DNA of 64,000 bases from Megaustenia siamemsis (taxonomy: Eukaryota > Mollusca > Gastropoda > Stylommatophora > Ariophantidae): assembly GCA_032433765.1 (NCBI GenBank), contig JAVIAB010000139.1, positions 45,700,190 through 45,764,189 of the forward strand. The letters run 5' to 3'. Position 1 is the first letter of the stretch, and each line of letters starts with the position of its first letter. The translations under genes were made by a program, and so were the position numbers. Under the pieces are notes generated by a model, which worked only from the letters and a program-made list of their open reading frames with translations, did not search any database and was not told where the DNA came from. Shown here one piece after another: positions 26,801 through 38,600 of this stretch.

Positions 26801-29800
26801 ATTGCCTGTGCCTTTGTAGTCGACGTACCTAGATAGCGTTCCCCCCACTCGTGTATTTTTAGAACCCTTCACCTCTGACCACAGGGTATAAATTACAGCT
26901 ACAACCGTGAGAAATTCCTTTTCCTAGCCTGACCACAGTCCACGACACACAGGGAAGTCAACATATTTCGATTATTTTGTTTTTGATGTTTCATTACTAG
27001 TTAGCTATGTAGGATTAGTTTTATTTATTCACATATCTGTGTGTGTATGTTGTTTGTTTGTTCCTGCTGAAGGCCTATTGAGCCGAAACGTCATTCGAAT
27101 CTGTGTCGTCTACTAATCACGTAAAGATTCTAACATACCATTTTTTATTTTTTTCAATTTTACTCAAAAATAACATGCTGAAGTAGGATGTATAGGGCCG
27201 AAAGGTGCAAATATCATAATACTGCTGCAAACTACAATACAACGTATCTATGTCACATAATGTCCTTCTAAGGTCAGATGACAAAGAGGACAATCAATTC
27301 CTTTAGTAGACATAGAGTCATAAGGTGAATGACAGAAAAAAAGAAATCTCGCCACAGGCAGTGGAAATTTTTCTTTTCAAATCTGTGGTATCTTCATGGC
27401 TTCACCCTCCTCCAGCCTCATGTAAGTAAGATTCCATGTTTAACTGTTTGAATAATGAGTGAATGTTGTAGAAGCAGAAAATAACCTAAACCTCCCAGAA
27501 CCTCAGTTGTTGACTTATGAATATCTTCTTTATAGTGCCAAGAAGAGGGATGCAGTGAAAGTTTTCATAAGAAAAAGCAACTAGTAGTCCATAAGTTGCA
27601 GCATCATTCATCCCACTTAGGAGAGGCTAGAAAATGTTACAGGTTAGTGTTTATGCCTTTGTAGTTTGTGTGTTTATGTACTGCATACAAGATTTCACAA
27701 TGAAATTGATGACAAGGGTGGAGAAACACGTAGATGTGTTTATTTTAACTGCACACGAGATTTCAGAATGGAATTGATGACACGGGTGGAGAAACACATA
27801 GATGTGTTTAACTATCATGTGTTCACATGGACAGGAGATGGATACTGTCTAAAGTACGAGAGTCATTTAGTGGGAGACTGGATAAAATGTATACAAAATC
27901 TCGTGTACACCCAATATCATTGTGTGTCTATAGTTCAGGGGTGGTGACCTTGAGCTACCAATAATTGATGTGGGTACCATTGCTGCATACTTAGGAACCT
28001 GGGAAATAACAACAAAATGCTGTGAGATTTGTTTGACGGTGGCATAATATATATAGAGGTTCATCACTGGATGAATGCTTCTGGCGAATGAGAAGAAAAA
28101 ATTCAGTAATGAGAATTCAGTAAAGTGACAGGTGTATGAATGGACTGAGAATTTCAAGAATGGTATCAGGATTCTCCTCAACTAGTGGGGAGGAGGCAGT
28201 CACTGAAGACAGTGTTACAGTTGAAAATGATGTGTTACTAAACATCGGTGCATCACAGTCAATGAGGTGGCATTGCTATTGGACATTAGTGTTGGGTCAG
28301 TCAGTCATGACAAGCTGAAGTTCCAAAGGCATGATGGGTACTCAAGCAGTAGAGTATGAGTGGCTGCATACCCATTCAAAATAGTTCTTTCCCCTTGTGA
28401 TCTATTTACTTTTGAAGCACTGGTGTAAATTCATGGACTTGGAAGGGATAATGTGTTGAAAAATTATAATGTAACAACACTCAGTGTTTGCAATATACTC
28501 TATTTTAAAAAATATGATTTTTCATTGAACACAACTTGTATAAAACCTAGAAACATCTTGATGACAATTCAAGAGCTAATGTCTGCAGTAAAAACAGGAA
28601 AATTAAAGTGGTACAGGCATGTTTACAAAATCTACAAGCCTTGCTTAAACATTTAGAGGACACATTATCAGGCAAAAGGAGACAAGAGAGACAGAGAAAG
28701 CAATAGGAGGACACTGTCTTAAAATGGGTTAACCATCATATCTCAAAGCAGCTCATAAGTTTGGAGGAAATTGTGAAGATGTCATCAAGAGTGTCAGATC
28801 AATCACCAAGTTTATGGGATTGATGATGATAATGATGTAACAAGAATTACCAATGGTCTCAGCATCATAAGACAAAAAAGACACTAACCAAGGTCAGTAT
28901 GGCAGAGATCAGTGAAAGCAGAGAAACTTTTATGTATATATATATATATATATATAGGTTTAAAAGTACTGAATACTTTCATGCAGACAAAATAGAACAG
29001 GGAAACTTTCATGTAAATGTATATATCATCAAGTACCAAGCCTGTTGACGTAGGTGATCATGTCTCTTCACAACTTTCAATCTCGATAGTTATTTAGCAT
29101 TTCTGTCGTTGACTTTCTGCCAAGCCATTATCTTAAGCTGTCTGGTATCTTTTCTCTTTGCTTCCCTCTATCTCTTCATCCCTCAATTTTCCTATTGTTA
29201 CAATATATTCCAGCTGTTCTCTTCTCATTACATGGCCAAAAAATGATGACTGTTTCTTCCTAATATTGGAAATTAGTTCTCTTTTTGCTTTGGCCTCTCT
29301 CAGAACATCTTAGCTGTCCATAGTATCTTCCTCATTTTTGGGAAAACTGCTTTTGCCTGAGCCATTCTGCATCTCACCTCTCTTGTACATCTTCCATCTG
29401 AGGTTAACAAAGTTCCCAAATATTTAAATTCATTCACCTATTTTAATATTGTTCCACTTATCTTTATTTTGCACTGAGGTGATGTCTTTTTCTTTGTTGT
29501 TACCATTACTTCTGTCTTTTTGCTATTAAGGCTGAGTCCTTTATTTTTGCTTTCTTTCACTATAAAGTCTAATATTTCTTGTAACTCATTTTCACTCTTA
29601 GCAATTAAGACTGTATCATCAGCACATGGGAAATGCCCATGCACTTCTTTGGTGTCGTCTTACAGATCCGTCTGTATAGATGACTGTATCTTTCTCATCG
29701 GTGTTATCGTAGATGACGCCTTTGACCTCAGCATTAACCACGACCGGCTTCTGTTCCCTACTTTTCCTGTCGAGTGTGACAATACGCGAGAAAGTCCCCT

Positions 29801-32800
29801 TGAATGACGTAGGCACCGGTATTTACTCCTCACCAACGCTGATATTGGTAAGCCCACAGACCTGTTTGATGACATCTTCTGCTCGGCCCACCCATGATTT
29901 GCCTCTTTTTAGCCTGGCACCTTTCCCTGTGTTGAGCACATGGTGCAATGAATGCTCTTTATCTGTACTAATCTTCAGGTATGCTCGTGCTCGCCAGATC
30001 TTGATTCTGTCATCCATGGTTGGAAAGTCAAGAAGCTACCTCATTGCTACACAGGGAGTGTCCCTTGTACATCCCAAGATAATGCGCATGGCTTCATTTT
30101 GTATTTTCTCCAGCCTATCAATTTGACTCGTACTGACAGTAAGAATTGCCAGGGCATACTCGATTTGTGCAAGGACTAATCCCCGGAACAGAAAAGTAAG
30201 TAGCCTCTGCTCGATGTTGGCAGCTGCCATGACCTTCAAAGCGGCTAATCCTTTGCAGGATTTTTTTATCACATAGTTGACATGGTCTCGAAAACACAGG
30301 CTGTGATCAAACTTAACTCCGAGGTATGTCATCAACTTGTCCCTGGTCACCCCATCAGCTCCGATTCGTACTACTGGTGTGGTCATATTAACAATATGAT
30401 TGTTAAGGGAGAACCATGAAACTGATGCTTTATTAGGATTAACCAAGGCACCTGAAACCCCACACCAGGTAGAAATGCGATTGAGTTCGTCTTGCATAGT
30501 GGAGACGATTCCCCGTGTCTTTTCCCTGTCGATATACCAGAATATCATTGAAAGCAAAAGTCATAGTTCTTCCCCTCTCATCCAGTTGTTGTTCCGTGAT
30601 CATTATTGTGTACACGTTAAATAGAACTGGTGACAATTGTGAGCCTTGTGGCAACCCTGGACAAATGGATGTTGGCTCGGAAGACCAACTTCCACATCTG
30701 AGTATCACCTTCCTCAGAAACAGTGCCGCAGCGATCCATCTAACGAGGAAGGGGTGCACCACCAGTTTGAGGAGCATGTGCATGAGCTATTCAAATGGTA
30801 CCCTGTTGTATTCATCCTCCAGATCTATAGCAGCAGCACACGTCTCCTCTCGTCTGTGGAAGCCTTCGAAGATGTCATAGGCAAAGACTGCCGCATTGAG
30901 CCATGTCTTTTTGTTATATCTATAACCTCCGAGTGTGGGTGGGAATGCGCGTTTCTGTTCAAGATGATAGGTGAAGACACGGGCAACTATTTTCCCCAGC
31001 AGCTTGCCCACAGTGTTCTGCATTGTGATGATTCTGTAGGCACTGATCTGAGAAAGGTCCTTGTTTGGTTTAGGTAGCGGCAGTAAGTAACTGTGTAGCC
31101 ACGTCACTCCGAATTCTGGCATTAAACTCATTGGCCAGTTTTGTCAAGTCATCGTCAGCTAAATCGTCTATGTCATCATACTGAACACCATCTGGACCAG
31201 GAGCAGTGTTGTGTGACCTTTTAAATGTTGTGCGAATGGTATCGGTTGTGATGGTGAGATCTTCTTCCAGCACTACATACTCAGCTCCCACTTTTTTACA
31301 GAAGTCACCCCATTTGGCATCCTTAGTCTGCTTAGCACATAGTTTAAAGTGAATCATTTTTGGTCGACCTCTTCTTTCAGACACTTCAAGAGTTCAGGTT
31401 CTATTCTTCCATTCTTTCTGGCTTTCTGCCATGTCTTGGCCGTTTCTCTTACTCCGCCAAGCTTCCTCTACTTCTACATTCCACCAGGGTGGCTGTGTCC
31501 ATCTCTCCTGCCTCCTATGAGGGGCGCTCTGTTTCCTATGTCTGATTTTGCTAATGACGTCCTGGTCTGTTTTCTCATAGTGGAATGTGTGGAGCTTCCT
31601 TTTCTGGCTTTTATTTCTGCTTTTTTCAATTAGGAGGACACATAGATAGTGATCACTTCCGTGGAACCCCAGTGCATTCCACCTGCAAACCGGTGCGAAG
31701 GTGGAAGACACCAGTGCTAGGTCTATGACACTATCAGAGTCCCCTGTTCGAGTGGCCATTCTTGTTGCCCTTCCATCATTCAAGCACACTAAATCGGCTG
31801 ACACTAGTGCGTTCTCTAGGTCTTCTCCCTGCTTGTTGGTTATGACGTTGCCCCACTGGTTTCCTCTAGCACTAAAGTCTCCGCAGAAAATGACATTCTC
31901 TTCATTGAACTCGAAGAGATTCTGCCATTGTTATGTGTTCACCTTCCCATTACAGGCATACACATTTACAATCACGAAATGAACTGGGGTCTGCACCCTA
32001 ACCGCATGTACCTGCAATTCTGCATTGTCCCACGCAGACATATCAACCTCAGCTGCCACCATATTGTTGCGCACAAGGATGGCCTGCCCAAAGTGTCGCC
32101 TATTGTAGAAACAATGAAATCCAGGAGTACTTACTGTCCTGTCACCAACAAGAGTTTCTTTCAAAACCATTATATCGGCGCCGCACAGTAGCTTTTCAAG
32201 AATGGGCCGTCGTTGATGTATGGACCCACAATTCCAATATGTAACGCGCACATACTTTAGGCCTAGCCTCTCACACTTCGACAGTTTAACGCCACCTCTC
32301 TTACCTTGTCGTGTTTTCCTTCTTCGATGTTGTCGTTTAGGCTGCATCTGAATACTTACCGTCATCATAGTATCAAATATATTGTCGCTGAACGTCGATG
32401 GTGGATGGTCAAGACTCATGTGCACTTATTCAGTCGCACGGTCCAGAGCCCGTTTCCACGTTATAATCTGGTCAACTCCAGTAAATAGCTCTGCAGGACG
32501 CGGATACACTGTGAGCCTTTTACAAATTATATGAATTATGCATCCTTGACGACAGACCGGCGAAAACAAACCGCCATTTTTTGACGCATTCAATAGCGCA
32601 ATCAACAACAAAGATGAGTATCAGTGATCAAATAAAGAAATTGTAGCAAAATGCAATGAATCAAAAGAAGTAATGTCGCTCTCTCTCTGCGATCAGGACT
32701 CAATCAGAGTAGGACGTCCAGACTCTCATACGAAGACAGCTGTCTGTTTAAGCCTGTTAGATCCACTCCGATTGAGTACCCATTAAAACGTTGCATTGTG

Positions 32801-35555
32801 TTCTGCGCCAGCGGCCCAGTGCATCCGATTTCAGCCAGCATTTTTTCAGGTTTGCTTTCCTTAGCCTTTGATTGTCCCCAATATTCCTGCAAGGCAGCAG
32901 TTGATCTTTTCTGTCGGGGGATTCTGCCCTTAGATGGCCGGACTTCCCAGGTTTACGAGCACCATCTGCCCGAGTCACTAGAGGTGACTAACACAGACAT
33001 GTGACTTGTAATATGAGGAAACTGCAACAAGGAACACTTTTCATGCATAGCCTTCATTTGTTCCCGCCACCTATCCCCATATACAGGTAAGTCACATCCT
33101 CTTGAAAATGATGATCATCATAGCACTTGATGATGTTAGGCCATTGTTGATGACTCCAATTCCGAACATATAGACACACAGTCAGTCGTCAAATTATCAT
33201 CGTCGCACATCAAACAGCAGACCGTAAGATTTGCACACAGCCGGTTTAGGGAACCAATACGATGACGTAGCACACAATTACGCCAAACTCATAATCTCGA
33301 TACCTTTAGACTTATGTCTGATTACTCAAGTGTAAGCAGCCTACGACGAACAAAACACGAAGCAACTTCCCCAAAGAGACAAAACTGCGACTGACGAAGT
33401 AGTTTACATTAATGTGTAACATGGAAATAACTTGCGTCAAAGAATCCCATTAACAGTCTTGAACAGCACTAATGTGACGTAAAGCGCAGATCAAGTCTAG
33501 ACGGTGGAAGGTCTCACTCACAACACTTGATTCGTCAAAAACGGACTGTTGTGGGATTACGATCTCGCTTTAGCAACACAGATGTATCAAGCATATCATC
33601 ATTTTGACTTTTAAGCAGAAAAGTACAAAGAAGATCCGAAATTAATCAGACCCTGGGTGCATTTTCTGCAGCGATCGATAGGACGTGGACTAGATCCGCC
33701 ATCTTGGAAACGGAAGTCCAAAAAAAAAGAAGTAATGTGATTTACATCAAATAGAAATCACGTACAATCACATAATCCCTTCAAATATCAATAAAAACAA
33801 ACAAATAAACAGAAAAGTTCACTGGAAATCAGCACTTATCTGTGAGTCCTCTAAAGAAGAAAGCGAACAGGGCGCCATATTCCCCGGAACTAATATTTAC
33901 TTCTGTTCGTTCATCATTATAAAGATCTTTAATGTATTCTGGTTCCCTTATACTTTCTTGTTCAATCAACAGTTCTCCTTTCTTTAATCTTAAACATCCA
34001 GTTTTTTATTGCGTTTTTCTTCCTGTTAATTCTTCAATTTGTTTGTATATAGCTTTGGCATCTCCTTTTTGTTGCATTTCAATCTCTTTGCATCTCTGTT
34101 TTAGCCATGCTTCTTTTGCTTCATTGCATTTTATTTCAATTTCTTTATTTAATCTCTTATACTTATCTTTATTTTCTTTTTTTCTTCTTGTATCCATTAG
34201 CTGCAAAATGTCATCTGTCATCCATTTCTTTCTTGAATTTGTCCTCACTGGTGGTATGAACTCTTTTGATGCTTGTTGCATTGATTCTTTTAGCATCTCC
34301 CACTGTTCATCAATGCTTTGTATCTTCTCTATTGCATTGTACTGATTCTGAATTGTGATTTTATAATTGTCTTGCAACTTCTTGTTTGATTTGAGTAAAT
34401 CTAAATTTAACTTGATGTTAACTGAGGCTCGTTTTGTTGCTTTTAATTTTACTCTAAGCTTTCCCACAACTGGTACATGATCACTATTGCAATCTGCCCC
34501 TGGTCTAGTTTTCACACACACCAGACTGTTTCTAAATCTATTGCTTATCATTATGTAATCAATTTGATTATATGCGTTGTCTCTTGGGCTTTTCCATGTC
34601 CACAGACATGGGTGGGTGTTGCTTAAACCAGATGTTTCCTAAAATCATGTTGTTTGTTCTTGCCCAGTCAATAAGTTTCTCACCTCTTTCATTCCTTTCG
34701 CCTAAGGCATAATGACCAACTACTTCCTCAACTCTTTCCTTTCCTACTGTTGCATTAAGATCCTCTAGAACTATGGTGTTTTCAGGTGGTTTGCATTCAC
34801 GAAGTGCCTTATTTAACTTGTCATAAAATTTATCAATTATTTCCTCTAGACTGTCTGCCGTTGATGCATAAACTTGTATAAGATTTATATCTATTGGCTT
34901 TCCATTCAATTTCATTAAAAGGACTATCAGATATTGGGTAAAAGCCTTTCACTGTTCTTGCTCTTTCTGCATCCAAGATGATACCTACTCCTCTTTGGTG
35001 TTCAGTACCTCCAGAATAGATTATTTTGTGTTCATCAGAATATATCTCCCCTGATCCATTGTATCTCATTTCGCAAAATCCCAGTAAATGTAAACCCATT
35101 CTTTTCATTTCCTGTTTGATGTTTTCCAGTTTACCCTTCTGCATGAGTGTTGTCACATTCCAAGTACCCATCTTTAGATTCTGTTTTATCTTTATTTTGC
35201 TTACAGTAGCTTGATGATGATCGGGCATCACCTGTAGCACATGATGTCCCCAACCGAACGAGGGTTTTCCATTGGAATCGCCCTTAACGTTGTCGTGATT
35301 TCTATTACTGTGGCGATTCATGATTGCACAAAGAAATTACAACTGTGGTTTTCTGTTGCCTTCCGTCGGTTTGTTTACAGTTGGCCCCGCTAGCCTTTGA
35401 TTAAAAAGTCTCACCACAATGCAGTGGCGTTGTTTTATTTCGGGGTACCCTCCTTCAGCCTTTTACTCTACCTAGCATACTTGCAGGGCAGCTGTTTACT
35501 GCATACAGTAGCAGGTAAAATTACCCACTATTATATTAATATAATATATATTATA

Positions 35556-35604
<49 letters not shown>

Positions 35605-38600
35605 TTTAACAGTACTGAATGCTTTCATGCAGATAGAGGAGAACAGGAAAACTTTCATGTTATGTTTCATATTAAGGTACTGAATACTGTTACTGCACTT
35701 ACTGCACATCATGAGAAAAAGAAAGTTAGAATTCTTGGTTACAACTGGCAAATTACAGGGAAAGACATATCATGGATGACAAAGAGAGAAGACACTAGAT
35801 AGCTTGATGTCATGGCATGGAAAACAGTCAACAACAGAATTGATATGATGCACTGTGGATAGACAATTGTGGAAGGACTTGATTGCCTACGCCAACCAGT
35901 TTTACACATGATGATGAATACTGTTACGTGAACTAATTAGAACACTTAATTAAATACTTTTTAACATATATTTTTGTTCTTCTGCATACATTTCTATATG
36001 TCAGTTTTGATAAGTTCAAAGAAAGGCATTGGTCAGCATAAGCTAGTGACACCTCCATATTGCTTGCCCTGATATTGTATTGGTGATGGCCACAAAAGCC
36101 TTCTCTGCTCATTATATGTTGGATATGATTGTATAAAGTGTTCAATAGTCAGTTTACCTGTGCCTCAGTCACATTCAGAGGTTCGTATCTTTAAGGTGTT
36201 GAAAAGATGATTTATACAGATTTTAAAATAGTAAGTACTCTCCTGGAGACAATTTTGTGACCATTTTAAGTAACATCATGTATGTGATGCAATTCATAAT
36301 TTAATTTTGTAGCACAGAAAGTATTACATTCATTCTCCCTTTTTCTTTCTTTTTTGATCTAGCTGCTGATACCTTTATGTGTCACAGAGAAAGGAGGTTG
36401 TTTTCAGTATAGTACACCGGTGTCTCTAGATATTTAGTTACTTGTTTAATTCTCTCTTTTTCTAAATGGAACGTCTTTCTTTGGCACATCTGGTTTCTGT
36501 TAAATAGGAAATGTTTTGGTTTTTGCGTATGTCTTTTATCTTTTATTCCATCTTTTCCTCTGTCTTCCTCTTACCCTCTGTTTTGATGTTCCCAGAATGC
36601 TCTTGATGACATTTGGTCTGGTTTCATTCTAAGTCCCCATACCATTTCATTTGTAGTTCGTGTATATATATATATATTCCAGACATGGTTTAATTCCAAT
36701 TTCTTCTCTGATTTTAACATTTTATACTATCTGCCCTTGTGTTGTTTGTTATTTTCTCAAGCACCTCATATTGGATGTTGTGATTTTTTTTTTTGGGCTT
36801 TGTTCAGTGGCAATGTTTAACATTAGTAGCATAATTTTGATGTGAAGATGCTATTTATCATTTGTCTTTTTTTAGCTATTGTTGGTTTTGTTATATTTAA
36901 TTAACAGCAGCAGAAACCTGCACAATGTTTTTCTTGGCTTGGTAAAATTGTTGATGAAGAGTTATCCTCCTGGAGCTGATCACTGAATTAAAAGAGTGCA
37001 AATTCTTAAACTATAACAACATATCTATATTAAAAAAATTTAGACTATAAACCTGATAACAAATGCATCCTGTTTTCTTTGTGGTTGTGAAGGAACCACA
37101 ACTGTGCTGTCTGTCATTGTGGACAGTGAAGCAACATATACAAGTTCTGAGGCATGCTTTTTGTGATGAGGTTACTTTACGTAAAGTGAATTGTTGGAAA
37201 ATTTTACCCATCTTCATAGCCATCAGTATTCAGACTCCAAACGTTATTGTTGATATATTTTTTGTTTTGTGGACACATCTGAATGGTTAAATAGTTAATT
37301 ATAGAACTGAACTGTTTTCTTTCAGCTGTACCCATAAAGGATGTGGAAAATTATTTACTTTCCCAAACAAATTGAAACACCACTTGAGGATTCATCAAGG
37401 TAGTATTTAGCTGCATAAAATATTATACAAACAATATTATATAATTTATGAAATGCATTATTATGTACATTAATAGGGCAATTTTATTCTCAATACATTA
37501 TTTGTAATTTCTTCTGCAAATGGTTCTTTGTTTAGAAATATTTATTAATTCTAGATAACGATAAGGCAGTAAAAATTACCACATCAAAATACAAATTATT
37601 CAAAATTTGAAAGTTTGCCATGGTCAAATATCCCCCCCCCCCCCTCCCCTGTGTACCTTCCTAATTACTAATTCTAGTGACCTCCGAGTGTTTTTTTCAT
37701 CTCATTTCATGAGATACCATCTCGTATAATGTGAAAAAAAAAGTGAAAATTTTCAAGAAATTGGCAGTTTTAAAAAAATATTTTTTCTGTGACCACAAAA
37801 ATTTGTACGGTTATAGGCTGACATCAAACAACCCTTTGTAACTCAGGAAATGAGGTGGCCAAACATACTGACTGGCTTACAGCGTCCATATTGATAGACA
37901 ATGTAACACGTCCGGTCCAAGCAGTTAAATTCAGGTCATAAATCAATCTAAGATAGGAAATCCAAGTCACTGTGTCTCTCCTAGTGTGAACACACAGCTG
38001 TGTGTTAAAAGTTCAAAGAAAATACTATTTTTAGAGCTCCTAATTAAGTGGTAGTAATTTTTACTACAGTATCATAAACACATGAGTCACAGATATGTAT
38101 CATAATCTAGGGTTAAACATGGTACCCCAAAGTGCCATGCCAAAGACAGATGTTATTGAGCTATTTGCGGGTCATCATCATTGCACTCCGAACATGTCCA
38201 TAGGTGCTCAGATCTCCTCCTCAGCAAGTCCCGCGGTGTCCAGCAACTGACGACTCCAGTTTCTGTGTTGGTTGATAAGTCTTCTTACAAACCCACTTTC
38301 TCATTTCTGGCTGTGCCCATCCTAACTCCCATTTCCATCATCCGAAGAAGTGATGTGCTCTTCCAACATCTAGGAGGGCATTGATGATGTCCACCCGATC
38401 CATTGGTTGACCGTCCTCAACGTCAGTGCAGCTAGTCAACCTGTCCGCTCTTTCATTTCCCTGTACTCCCGCATGTCCAGGGACATAGGCAAAGGTGACC
38501 TTGCGTATTTTGGACTTCTGCAATGACTCTACCCATTGCATGCGCATGCGTACAGAGCCCGCCTCCACTTTTTTTATCATGCTCATCGAATCACTCAGTA

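Larger units (their letters stand above)
25283..27172 (+). mobile_element. Penelope-like element with 12-bp target duplication
   Basis: The insert at 25295-27160 is bounded by TACTCAAAAATA at 25283-25294 and 27161-27172 and splits a SINE-X copy. Its contents in order are a 69-bp extension, an inverted copy of the terminal repeat (25364-25575), the end of the ORF with a GIY-YIG nuclease domain (25560-26263), a TG/AT-rich stretch (26560-26780), and the terminal repeat in direct orientation (26955-27160). A flanking inverted pseudo-LTR plus GIY-YIG endonuclease is the known layout of Penelope-like retroelements. The reverse transcriptase is missing, so this copy is 5'-truncated and non-autonomous. 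In GTF3A intron 3. Confidence 0.92.

Noticed and set aside
26377..26832. 151-codon frame rich in Cys, Met and His
   Set aside because: Low-complexity ATGTGT/ATGCAT repeats inside the Penelope element, with mirror frames on the other strand.
31349..33004. Plus-strand frames of 60-94 codons across LINE-A copy B
   Set aside because: Shadows antisense to the endonuclease and RT coding sequence of the LINE.
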